In this document: piece by piece, positions 37,801 through 49,954 of the stretch
Layout: the number at the start of each line of letters is the position of its first letter
Position numbering within the stretch: the stretch's first letter is position 1
Assembly (NCBI GenBank): GCA_009617715.1
Contig: VTFK01000371.1
Location: 186,001-250,000 of the forward strand
Direction of reading: 5' to 3'
Length of the DNA: 64,000 nt
Origin: Plectrocnemia conspersa
Taxonomy: Eukaryota > Arthropoda > Insecta > Trichoptera > Polycentropodidae
Notes under the pieces: model-generated
Database searches by the model: none
Seen by the model: the letters and a program-made list of their open reading frames with translations, nothing else
Told to the model about the DNA's origin: nothing
Made by a program: the position numbers and the translations under genes

Positions 37801-39639
37801 TTGTTCCCAAAATAAGTGCCAAAAGCATCATTTTAACATTTTTCGACAGTAGAAATGTTTGGTGTCGATGCCGACCTCACCTTTGTGGTCGTTCGCCTTA
37901 TTTTCTTGGTCTTAACAATGAAACTTTGTCTAAATAAGTAACTTTTGTTAATTCATAAAATATTATATTAATTTTTCGCCTAAACCTAATATATTGATTA
38001 TTAAAATATGTATCATGTAACGCATTGAAAAAAATGAAGTACTTGGTTAATGCAAAAATGTTATATGATTTAAATAGACCATATTTAAAAAAAAATGACC
38101 AAATAAGCTTTAAAGCAAATATATTTTTATAAAAAAATTGCTTTTATATACAGATAAATAGGTTTTTATATAAAAAAATATGTACCTAAAATATACACTG
38201 TTTTTTATGCATCATTACTATGTTTTATTTACAAGGTCTTTATTTTTAGATGGTGTTGATTTTGTATCATAAAATATTTTAAATATTTTTCCTTTGACAA
38301 ATATGTATTTTAAAATTAACTCAATTCTGCAATTTTACTTTTTAACTAAATATAAATTATTGCTTTTAAATGATTAAATATATGAACACTTTATCAATAA
38401 CATTTTATTTAATTTTAATCTTAGTTCAATTATAACTTAAAAAACGAACATACTTGAATAAAAATATTTTTAATAAATTTCCATGTTTGTTTTAAATTTT
38501 AAAATCTGTGAAACAAACTAATCTATGTTAATTTATCACTCTCAGATTAAATGATTTTGTAAATCTTGATTGATATCGGGAACATATTGTGGTTGGTGCA
38601 TTATTTCCTATTAATTTTTTTTCGCAAAGTCATATTTATGACAAGTGATCATAAAAACATTTATATGTCCATTCTTTGCCATTTAATTCATGTGGAATTT
38701 GAAAATTATGGCAATGTTTTTTTTCTGGTATTGATGAATAAGTAAACTGCAGTTTCTCTGCCAATTTTTGATCATTATAATAACACTCAATTTTGCAGGT
38801 TTATCTTTGAGGTAATCCATGGGACAAAGCTTGTATAATTACCCTTCAATAAGAAATATCATAATTTTTAGCTACTACTCTAGCTTTAATCTCTTGGTTC
38901 AACCACAAATAATGATCACTTTAAACAACAATTTAGTAAAGTATTTCATTAATAGATATATGTTTTTAATTTGTACATTACACGAATTCTTTACTAATAA
39001 TTGAAACATAGTTTAAAAAAATGTTTGCACCGTATGTAATATAAACAAAGGACCAAATTACAACGCAGCAACGAGTTTATAATTAAGACTCGCGAACCCC
39101 ACGTAGGCATAGTTTGCAAATTACCGAATTACAAAAGCACAGGGCCGGTCGTTGGGAAATAATTGCAAAAATTGAATTAGGGTGCAAAAGCGCGCCGCAG
39201 TCACGCGGGCAATTGGCACTTTCCACTCTGAACACTTTGGAGTGCTTGCCCGTGAATACGTAACAAGTTATAAAATTGTAGTTAATAATTCGCAATAAAA
39301 GGACCCGTGTCAGTGTTATCGTAGTTAACACTAATTGAATTAATTATAATTTATGCCCCCGCGAAAGGAAGGTCCTGCGGGTAAAAAAGGGTCATGGCTG
39401 ATCCACTTCGCGAGATACCAGCACCAATTAAGCTTTCACGCCTTTTCAAAAGATTTTCTCTGAAAAATTATAAAAAAAGCTACTGGTACAAGTTGAATTG
39501 AATTTCATGAAATCACATTTTCAAATGGTATAGGTTTTAATTCCATATACATAAATTTGTATAATATAAAAAGTAGAATCAAAGCAAGATGCAGAAATAA
39601 TTTTTCTTTTTTCCTTCACGGCTCTACAACCAGTGGCTT

Positions 39640-40390
39640 TATCCGTTGAATTTTTTCACCTTTTCTGATCCGTTACCTTCCACTTCAAATTTCTTGTGTA
39701 TAGCGTTTTTACATGAACATTTGGCATTCTCATCAGATGTCTAGCCCACCGTAGTCTTTTAGATTTGCAGAAGGGTAAGATTTTTGTACTATATAAAACA
39801 TCTGCTTCCTTGGTTGAACCAAATATTGTTCTCTAAAGTTTTCTTTTAAATACTCTAAACTGGCATTTTTATCCCTTGTGTGGTTGTCCACGTTTCACTG
39901 CCATATGTAATGATGGTGCGGATAATCGTTTTATATAGAGAGTATCCGCGAACGCAAGATCTTGGAACATGCATAGTAACATTAGTAACAGGATACATTT
40001 TCTTAATTATTTAATCAATAGATTTCGAGCATTAAGTTAAGATCCTAATAATGTAAAAATATTCACGCCCTTGTTCTGTGTTTTCTCACTTAGATACTAT
40101 CTGACTGATCATAAATTATCTCTTTTTCTGGTTTATCTTCAGCCCATATTGATGAAAAACATTTTTTTTGCAATTACTTTTTTTTTGTAATTACTTTGGG
40201 ATGTATTATTATCTATATATCCATTTATACTTAGATTTTTAGTCATGACTTTCATCACCAGGTTAAAAACGAGTATAGATAATATTTGTCTGACACTATA
40301 TTGCAAACTCTCTTGTGTATTCATTTTATATATAATATTAACTACCGCTTTAGAGCCTCTTAGTATTGTTTAAACTAATTTATCTGGGAT
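39640..40390 (-). pseudogene. Badly decayed LINE (RTE-like) reverse transcriptase
   Basis: Read on the minus strand from 40390 down, scraps occur in LINE order. First VRQILSILVFNLVMKVMTKN (motif B region, normally GVRQG-LSP-LFNLV), then YGLKINQKKEIIYDQ (after the catalytic box, normally YGLKIN-KKT), then SLYKTIIRTIITYGSETWTT (thumb, normally LYKTLI-P-LTYG-E-W), and finally RLRWARHLMRMPNV (normally RLRW-GH-MRM). The catalytic YADD segment between the first two is missing, replaced by an A-rich stretch near 40175. Stops and frame changes separate all the pieces. The order and spacing make LINE identity strong and RTE-type likely. It is unrelated in detail to the 1-6600 copies, so it is a second LINE family. 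Confidence 0.75.
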
Positions 40391-40442
40391 GCGTAATCTG
40401 TTTTTAAACATATAGCATTTATTTTCTATTACAAAAAATCAT

Positions 40443-40521
40443 TTTTAACCCCGCTGATTGATTTTATTCATCCCAGAGATTGGTTTTAACCCCGCTGATT
40501 GATTTTATTCATCCCAGAGAT
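40443..40521. repeat. 41-bp tandem duplication
   Basis: A 41-bp unit beginning TTTTAACCCCGCTGATTGAT and ending with a CATCCCAGAGATTGG-like stretch occurs twice head to tail, at 40443 and 40484, essentially identical. A young local duplication just upstream of the decayed LINE. Confidence 0.9.
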
Positions 40522-41267
40522 TTAATTAGTTATTAATTACCAAGTATTGCTTACTGTTTACTGTTTTAATAAACTTCTAATAATTATATTTGTCTCAAAA
40601 ATAGCTTTCATATAATATTAAGATGTTTCATTAAATTTTTTTTCTCACAAAACAATATTTAATTTATATACTAAATCTGTATTTTAAATAAAAGTTTACT
40701 TTAGTGTTTAAATCATCACCTGTATGTGTGAAAAAATAAATATTATGAATTATTTTAATTACGATTTTACCTTTGTTATATTTTAATACAAGAATATAAT
40801 ATTTGTTTTATTTTTTAATTTGGTTCTCACATTTTAAAGATGCTATATTTAGTTTATTTATTTATAAATATATTAAATAAGCATTAAATTACTCGCGAAA
40901 TAGTAACTTTACTCTTTTATATCCAAATAAATTTTTAATTAAAAAATATGTATTTTTGCGATCAACTTTAATAAAATTGCGTATCGTGTATATTTGAAAG
41001 CTTAATAGAAAGTTCACATTTATCGTAATTTATAGATATTGAATAGAATTTTCATTAGTTATTAACAACAAGAGACCTTCAACGTCGTTAATTTTAGACT
41101 GATCTATCTATTAGAATAAGCCCACATTTAATTCGCATTATTATGTGTGGATATAATATGAATATCGTCTTTCATGCACTGTTTTAGCCTTTATTTGTGA
41201 CTATTTTAAGCTTGAACATTTATTGTTCTTACAGACCTAAATCACGTGAATTCAATAGTGTGTGATT

Positions 41268-41297
41268 TGCTTAACAAGCTGTGAAGCTTGTTAAGCA
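41268..41297. repeat. Perfect 13-bp hairpin with GTGA tetraloop
   Basis: TGCTTAACAAGCT, GTGA, AGCTTGTTAAGCA. A perfect stem with a GNRA-type loop, capable of forming a stable RNA or DNA hairpin. No transcription unit or U-tract is evident around it. Confidence 0.65.
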
Positions 41298-42444
41298 TAT
41301 ATTTTATAAAAAGATATCATCCATTTTTTTTATTAATGTAACGTTTATAATATAATACACATTATTATTTTTAATAATAAAGTTTTGCTTCAACAGCACA
41401 CATTGAACAAAGAGACATGCCCTTTCCTTTGAAAAGTAAGATTTTAATTAATGATATCTGCCTTTGTCAGGATTTTTGGTGGAAATTAAATTAAGATCGA
41501 ACGAAAGCGCTTTATTCAGATCGAGACTTAAGCGATTAACTATAGTGTAATGAGTTGTATTGAACTCTTGAGATCGTCTATCTTATTTACAAGAAATAAA
41601 TTAGTGAAAATCTCTTTTTCAGAACATTCTTTTATCAGACCCTATTCATGTGTGTTTTATTGAGGAAAGCAAGACTATACATAGTAATAAAGTGTGATTA
41701 AATTAGTGATAATTAGTGTTGTAATAAAATCAATTATTGCGTACAAAATTTGGCCAGATAGTTTGATATTTATATTTACAACTTCTCTAAATTTCAAATG
41801 CACAATATTGCGGTACACGATTCTGAATATTCAGGACCACCTAGCTATTGAGTCATTTCCATCAATCTGTGTGATTCTGAAGTTAAGGTAAAAATAAATG
41901 TAATTGATAAAACTAATACATTTACAATTCTGCCTTAAATAATATTTTTGTATTTTTATATTTAATTTATATTTGGAAATACTGCCACTAAATACATATT
42001 TTAACAATATGGCTTTGATTTGCATAATTAATAACTTGATAAAAAAAAATATTTTGATTATTATTTAAAAGTAAAATTATTATTGTTGATTTTAATTTTT
42101 TATATCAATTAAAAATAGATAAGCATGTTATATTTTAATTTTAAAATGTATAATACGTAAGTTAAAGTAAATAACTTAAGAGTAAGAACTAAATTTAATC
42201 ATTAAATATTGATAGTAAACATTTGTATTTTTGTTATTAAAATTAAAAGTTTTAATAGTTCCTAATAAAAAAAATTTACAACAACTTTTAATATATCATG
42301 TTTATATTGCAAACAAAAAGTTTTTAAAAGTTGATATAAATTTTGTTTGAACATTTGTTGCAAAACAATATTTTTTACTGATGATTTATAATGAAAACTT
42401 AATTAAAAAAATATTTAATATAAAATATACTATTTTATGGCAAC

Positions 42445-42609
42445 GTCACAAATGAGCGCGGACAAATGGGCGAGCGTCAAAAGAGCGCTGCATTATAAGC
42501 GCTGCGTCATAAGAGCGTTTACCAAAGTAGTGCTGTAATAAAATAGCGTGCGTCAAATGCGCAGACAGCCATATGAGCGTTTGACAAAAGAGAGCACGTC
42601 ATAAGAGCG
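42445..42609. repeat. Array of GTCAnAAGAGCG motifs
   Basis: A motif of the form GTCA-(A/T/C)AA-GAGCG recurs at 42445, 42476, 42506 and 42598, with degenerate versions at 42552 and 42580. Spacing is about 30, 30, 46 and 46 bp. The patch also has extra AGCGCTGC boxes. It is CpG-containing within AT-rich flanks and reads like a transposon subterminal repeat array or a cluster of protein-binding sites. Confidence 0.6.
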
Positions 42610-45600
42610 CAAAAATACTTTGAGAAAATCAAGTAATGAATATTTAAGGAATTAGGTATACGAAATATATGTAAATATTGGGAAATTTCAAAAAATAAAA
42701 ATTCACGAGATATAGGCGATAAAATTAGTATTTTATGTGCCAGAGCGTAATGACTATTAAAATGATTAGTCAATAAAAACATTATTATTTATTAATTATT
42801 ACGTACATACTCAAGTATGGCTCCCCATACCTATACGTACGATATACATTTATTTTTATTAAAACGAAACGCTGGTTTTAAATTTATCATTAGATTTGTT
42901 CTGTAATATTTCATTAAATTGACAAATAATTGTCGACTCGACTAGCAATAAATGCGTACAGCTATAGGGCAGGTATATTAATTATATGCGATAAATAAAA
43001 TATAATATTCAATTTTCACAGCATCGCGGTTGGATTTCGGCTTAAAAAATTGATGAAAGGAACACGAAATTCACAAAAAAATAGTTTAATCGTAATCGCG
43101 AAAAAATTAGGTCTCTAGTAATAACAAATTAAAACTAAATAACAGACTAATAAAAGAATCATAAAGGTTTACCAATTACTACTTTGAGTCTTATTATCGT
43201 AAACATAATTTTAATTTTAATTTTAGTATTTAAAAAACCGTAAGTAACTCCCTTTTTGATAATTATACAATATGATTAAATTGAATTTAGCAAAATGAAT
43301 GTTTTAACTATAATTAGATTTTAATAATATTTTTCATATAAATAAACTTGAAATCTTTGACATTATACTTTAAATAGGTCAACAACAACAGCAAGGTGAT
43401 CTTCGCGTCACTCCCGCATTAAAAAAACAAACAACTTGCATTAAAATAATTCGAATTAGAGATAAATATTTTAAAAATAGACAAAGAGGTGAATGACATT
43501 TGTTATTTTTAATGAAGCATAACCTTGAATTGTCTGGATGCATCTAGAAATATTAAAAAAAAACACCAGTAGCTATGCGACCGCGGTCGTAAACGGTCGA
43601 ATAAATTGTTTTGTTACATTTTTCTCGAATAAGTGTTCTCGTTCATATTTTTTTATAATAATATTCGTTTCGATGTTTTGAATTATAAAGTGATGTTGAG
43701 GATTTTACTATTTTCATAACCCTTATTATAATACGTATGTTTATTGTAATCAATTTGCTAATATTTGAAAATATATTTCCTAGTTTCAACCATTCTTCCA
43801 TTGATCGCTAATTTACGGCTAGAGTGTTTGAAGATTGCAATTAAATTCATTCGTCGATTTAATGAATCTAATTAATTTCTTTTCCAGAGGAAGGTGGCTA
43901 AGCTTTACAATTTTTTTTCTTATCTTTTTCTTTCTCATTCCCTCTTTTTGTAGAGCAATGAGTATTAAAAATTTTCGTGGCGTCATTTATCGCCGAAATC
44001 GCCGAATGATAATTAGGCCACTCTCCGCCGGAACTACGGTCTCTGTCTAATGAAATACCGCGGCAAAAGTCCCAGGTGTTTTTAAAACGGGGGTGGTTGG
44101 GTTCTGGGGGTTGATTTTTATGCATATTCATGAAAAATTATATAAACTTTTGCCCAAGGAGCATTTCTAGTTAATTGCATCGTCACTTCATTCGAGCGGC
44201 CCGATGATCATTTGGGAATATTTAAATTCATAGCCAAAGTTTTTCAATACTTGAGAGGCTTTGCATGCGAATGTTTATAAAGTATTAGTAACAATTAAAT
44301 TAGAATTCCAAATATAAAGGACTACTTTAAAGCAGATTTTTAAGTAATGACTTGCCCATTATATTTTTTTATTGAAGGTTAGGAAATTTACAAACAATAA
44401 TTATATTAAAGAATAAAATAAAATCTAATAAAAAAAAAAATTAAAATATCAATGATACCCCTAATATTTAATTTTTAAAACAAGAATTTTAATATTTGAA
44501 TTAAAAATTAGTTTTTATACTAAATTTTGAGCTAACGAAACATATATTTACTTTAGACATATTGCATTTGACTTTTTTCATTCATAAAAATCTGTCATAG
44601 TATTTTGGTTATTATGTCAAAATATTTATTTATGTTCTTCATAGCTTTAACTTTTATTCTAATTTAATTTTCAAATTTCAGAACTGTTTAATTGTATTAA
44701 ATTCAATTGTAAAATATTTATTAAATTTAATAATTTAAGTTTTACCAGAATAATGTATTAGTGTCCCCATACATTTTTAATTTTGTTTTAAGAAATCGAT
44801 AACTTTAAGTACACTGCATTGGCATACTCTATTATTGATATTTTATTCTTACTATTACTTATATTTTCTAAACATTTTACAGTGTTTTTTCTGTTTTTAT
44901 CAAGTTAACAATCACAAAGTGAAATAAAACATTGCAGTTAATAAATATCCGAATACTTATATGAAAATAGCAATATAAGATTTTGTAGTAACGTGTGCTC
45001 TAAATTCACAATCAATAATGCCCATTTTTACAATAAAATGGCAAAGTTAGAGTATGCTCACAAAATATAAATTTAATTCAGTGTACATATTTTAATTCAG
45101 CAGTAAAAAAATTTCACCGAGGTCTCCATAAACAGTTGTTTATGATACAAACAAACCCCTCTATGTACTATGTTTGAGATTTATGCAAATTTTTCTATGA
45201 AATATCTCGCAGGATCGTGGGTTTATATATTATAAATTGTTTTTCGCTTTCTCTTCTCCGAGCATTCTGTTGAAACATCGACGGTTCCGGAAAATATCTT
45301 TTCCGCTCGGTGTTGCTAACGCAACGTTCATTTTCCCAATTCTCTCTGTAAACTTCCTGTCCCGATTCGGAGGTACTCAACAAAATAAACAATATATCAG
45401 TGATTTGTATACGGTGGCACGCGGGACTGTGAATTCTCTCCTTTTAACACCCAGCTACACCCGCATGGCGATTTATACAATATCTATTTCAGCACTTGCC
45501 AAAACGAATACGTTTTATTATTTTTCAAAGGAACTTTTCCAATCGAACATATTTTTAAAATATTATTACTTTTGGATTTATCCATAATTCACTCAATAAA

Positions 45601-48198
45601 ATGCTAGAAATATAGTATAATAAATCACAAATAAACAGTTTATAGTCTGAGCATTGTTAGTCGCGCGTATTCTATGACATTAATTGTTATTATTTGCTGT
45701 TCAATTATTAATGGGTTAAGCTGATCTGTCTATAGAACATTAGATTTAAAATAAATTGCTGAAAAGTATAGAAAAACATTGCGTAATGCCTTTAATATAT
45801 TGTATTTTTAATTTATTACGATATTTTTAAAACTATTTATATGAATATCATATGATACCATAAAATTGCTTGTTTAATACAACATAAATATTTTAATAAA
45901 GATATCCTTTATTATTTTTATTAATCTTATTGTCAATATGTGAAATAAATTTCTTACTGTTGTTATTGAGACTTGTAATTTAGTTTACTTATTAAACAAA
46001 ACGATTTATTTTGTAATAGGTACTCATTTTAGAAAAGCTCCTCGAATATCTTAAATATTTTTTACGGTCAAGATCTCTAAAAAATAATACAATTTGGCAT
46101 TTATCAATGCAAACACACAAATAGTCTTTTAAAAAATAAGTTTTTATGATTTTAATCAAAATAAATTAAAAATATATTGTTTAGTATATTTATTATAAAC
46201 AGTAATGGAACATTTTTTAATGTTTTACTATAAAGCATGTTCTCTTTTAAGTATTACAATTTTTTAATAACAATGTAATGAAAAATTTTAATAAATATAT
46301 AAACCTAAAACATAAGTTTACCTCAATGTCAGTGTATAGTTAAAAATATATTTTAAGATTGATATTTAAACATATATAAATATATTTCAATTTATATGCT
46401 ATTTTATGAATCTTAATTATATACTAACAAAGCAACAAATTCTAATCTACTCTAGAGTCGTCTTTCAAACTATAAAATTCCTTTTAAAAAGATGATATAC
46501 CCATTCGAGATAATTCGCTTCGACTAGATTTTTGAACAACAACGCAGTCATGCCCGTATTTCTTTAAGCTTGAACCTTTATATTTTCTAACGAAAAAAAA
46601 GAAAAAATCTTCGTCTCAAGTGACTTATATACGTCGAGACGTTCTACATTTCGTTGAAAATAAGCATATTAAAAGACTTTGCAGTCAAGAGTAGCTACAG
46701 ATGAAAAGAAGAGCGGCGAATGTTCGTATACATATATATAAAAAAAATATATGCGCAAAAAGTAATATTCGCGAATATATTATAAAGTGCTTTCCGTGAG
46801 TCTTGCCAAGCAATGTATATTGGCTCAATGCCCGTTGATAATACAAATATATTTCATATTTTCGCATATACATTCATTTCAATTGTGTGTTTCTTCCCTG
46901 TAAAGATATTATAATAACCGATGGGGATAGTCGACAAGGGGAAAATTTAATATCCTGAATTAAAAAAGGCGCTGAAGTTAGCTAAAAAGTGCGATGTGCG
47001 ACTTCTTTTAAAATATATACATTTACACTTTCATAAAAGAAAACCTAAAATAAAATTTGCTTCAACAATTGCGTATTATATTTTATTAGATTAAGTTAAA
47101 GAAACTAACTTGTTTTGGAATTCACCATTATATCTTTAAAAAGAATTTCTAAACAACTTAAAAAATAGGCATAATTTGTAATTATAACGGCTTTGTACAT
47201 TAATTACAGTAAACATATGAGATAGTAACTCTATACATGTTTAGCTTATTAGGGCACACAAAATTTGATTATTAACTTAATGAAAATTAAACTAAATTTA
47301 TAAAAGTAACCAAGTTAATCGTCTACTCGGTGATAGTGGATAGCAATCAAATATTAATTTAAAATAAATGAAATATTTTAATTAGCTAGAGTAAAGAAAA
47401 TAATAGGTTCACTAATAAATAATAAAAATAAATTAGATCATATATTAGTGATACCAAGATTTAGAATAGACACATTTGAAGCGAAAATATTTTTTTTTTC
47501 ATATTACTATAGATTTATAGTAATTTGTCTTGTTCTTTCAATGAGCTTTTATTCTTAATTTACCTTGCATTATCAATGACAATAAAAAAAGTCACATCGA
47601 CAGTCTAAATGTAATGACAAAAATTGACTTGAGAGATCTCTTATGGTAATTTCATATTACTTCACAAGCGAAGCATCTGTAACAAATATGCGCTGGAATA
47701 TGAAAATGCTTTTAAAGTGTAAAAGATATTTCTCTCCAATTGCTTATAATGTAAATGCTTATAAACAAATTATATAAAAAAATATCTTATAGGATTTCGG
47801 CAAAAACGCACATTACCATATCGAAGCCCGCACATCAGCGCTCCAAAATTGCGCAAGTGTCACAAAATTTTCGCGTCAGCCGCACTTAGAGACGAGAGCC
47901 AGCCATAAATAAGCATAATCGTGCACAATACATCACGCTTAATGATCCAATTATAAAGAAGAAAATCCCCTTCTTGGTAATTACGATAAGTGGCTATCAG
48001 TAGATAATTCCGTTAACGCGCGGATTTATGGATTTTTCAACGCGGCGCTCCTTTATGGAATCTTTCCACATAATTTACGGCCTTCCAGAAGAATTTTTCG
48101 AGTCGGGATGAAAAAAATATATACACATACGTATAAAGTGCTCCTTGCCGCACTCTCGTGCTCTGCCTTCTGCTCGCTTTCGTGACGTTCGTATAGAG

Positions 48199-48322
48199 CA
48201 GGGGTAGCCAAACTAAACCCCGCGGGAGGCTTTTTACTAAAATTATTGACAGCAATTCGTAAACATGCTTCCAAACGTTCACCCGTCAAGCAAGAGCGAT
48301 GTTTTGTCTCAATTATATTCAC
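48199..48322 (-). pseudogene. Buster-type hAT transposase C-terminus plus terminal repeat
   Basis: The minus strand reads IETKHRSCLTGERLEACLRI then AVNNFSKKP, the extreme C-terminus of Buster/SPIN-group hAT transposases (family pattern K-RSRLT-E-LE-CLRIAV-NY). It runs straight into the element end, which on the plus strand starts CAGGGGTAGCCAAACT at 48199, a typical hAT terminus. No other part of the transposase is found upstream (above 48322), so this is a 5'-truncated scrap of about 125 bp. GTATAGAG precedes the end and would be one half of an 8-bp duplication, but no partner was found. Longer frames drawn across 48037-48322 read through the terminus by chance. Confidence 0.75.
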
Positions 48323-49954
48323 GTGAATCTATAAAAAAATGACAGTAGTTTTAATATATTCAATGTGCTTATTTTAGAACCAATGTCAATGTAAATTGCA
48401 AAATTAATTAATTCAACTTTTGCGTGATATAAAAATTCATTATGAAAGTTATATTTATATATTTTAAATTATGTGCATAAAAAACTTGTGATGATTAATA
48501 AAAACTAATTTAAATAATTGGTTTATATCATGGAGCTAAGCTGAAAATACCGAGGTAGAGCGGCGGCAGGGGATTTATTCGATTGGCAAGGCAATTAATA
48601 TATTGGCTATATTATATATTATTGCTGATCTGTAACCACACATTTGCTAAGATATCTAACAACATATCTAAAAAAAATTTAAGGACTGCAAGTAATACTT
48701 CCTGTTACGGTCGTTTTTATTAGTCTCGTATTTTTCTTACTAGTATAATATTTTACAATAATTGAATATGTGACGCGAATAACGTTATAAGTCTGAATTG
48801 AGATTTTTATTAAATAACGTTATATAAGATATAAAAAAATATTGAATATAAAAAATGTAACGTTTTTATTAAAAGACCACTACTATATTTAAATTTTAAA
48901 ATTATCTATTAGCAGATAAGTTTTCGACAAACGTTATAAATGATCCATAGGTACTTGCTGTCATACAGTAGAACAATGTTAAAACACCATAACTTACGTT
49001 ATTCTACAATTGAAAAAGTTCATTCTTGACCAAATTCAATAACGTGTTAAATAGATACCAATTAAGTATGAAAAATCTTTTAATGAATAAATTGTGAAAT
49101 AGTATAATATTATAAAAAATCAAAAATAAACCTACGTGACTTTGTAAATTAATTTTTCACCTCCTGTAAAGTTGACTATTTACGTATTTAAGACTTACAA
49201 CGTTATTTACGTCGCATATTAAATGTAATACGTCTAGATGCATTTTTGTATCTAACTACAAATTTAAATCATAGTCACAGAAAATGTTTTAAAACTTTAA
49301 ATAACAATTATACATTAAAAAATCTGTTCTTTTATATTAATAATAATAAATTTGTATTTTATTTTAAACATAAAATTACTTATTTTAAAGCATATTATAA
49401 CTTTAATTAACTACAACTGAAGCAAGTCCAATTAAATCTTTTTTCTAACGCTAAATTTAGCATTTTTTTCTAAATAAAGCAAGTAACGTTAAAATATACA
49501 TTCTTTACAACTCCGTAATAACGTTTATATTTTTTAAAATTACGTTTACGACTCACATACTTTTACCTTAATTGTTTTGCTTTTTTTTACCGTTCCCTTA
49601 ATAAGAATTCTATTTTTGTAATTTATATTTGTATTGTAAAAACACAGTTTATAATTTTTTATTTAGTACGAAAAGGTTAGACAAAGGTCGTATTTTACGC
49701 ATGTATTTAAAAAAAATATGTTTAAAAGTCAATAATTAAAATTTAGGATTTATTTATACATTTTATTAAGGAAATGTTTATAGGTTAGCAGAAGTCTTCT
49801 TTTACTATTTAGGTGTGACTTTTAAACAACGGAAGTCTAGCCTCACAGCAAATCATTAAAAATGCTCGGTTTTATCTTAAAAAATGCGCGCTACTTCAGG
49901 AATACTTTAGTATTACGCATTTTTTATGACGCTTTAGTCAGAGTCTAGAATTTT
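48323..49954. other. AT-rich non-coding DNA
   Basis: Apart from a short balanced patch at 48530-48600, this is AT-rich with repeated AACGTTATA/TAACGTT words (for example 48781, 48822, 48932, 49200). No gene, repeat boundary or RNA could be supported. Confidence 0.4.

Larger units (their letters stand above)
28630..39640. other. 11-kb non-coding tract with four GC-balanced islands
   Basis: Largely AT-rich, with islands at about 30000-30500, 34040-34520, 36480-36700 and 39060-39440. Each holds one or two short frames (for example 30303-30491, 34323-34526, 37015-37290, 39083-39331) with no domain I recognise and with competing frames on the other strand. 29279-29336 and 34769-34797 hold small inverted repeats, 32655-32690 an A-rich run, and 37665-37800 a degenerate GACCA/TTTAATTT repeat. 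No tRNA, rRNA or exon was supported. Confidence 0.4.
40522..48198. other. AT-rich non-coding DNA with islands near 44000-44260, 45130-45480 and 47790-48190
   Basis: No gene supported. Frames such as 43835-44050, 43898-44131 and 45237-45587 overlap antisense frames and have no domains; the last ends in AT-rich sequence. A G-rich run (GGGGGTGGTTGGGTTCTGGG) sits at 44090-44110. The island just before 48199 is interrupted by the hAT scrap. The rest (40560-42420, 44280-45000, 45600-46480, 46900-47780) is AT-rich filler. Confidence 0.4.

Noticed and set aside
44090..44110. Possible G-quadruplex
   Set aside because: Only three runs of three or more G; the fourth tract is GG, so at best a weak two-tetrad structure.
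48037..48198. Long minus frames reading past the hAT terminus
   Set aside because: The part below 48199 lies outside the element and reads through by chance.
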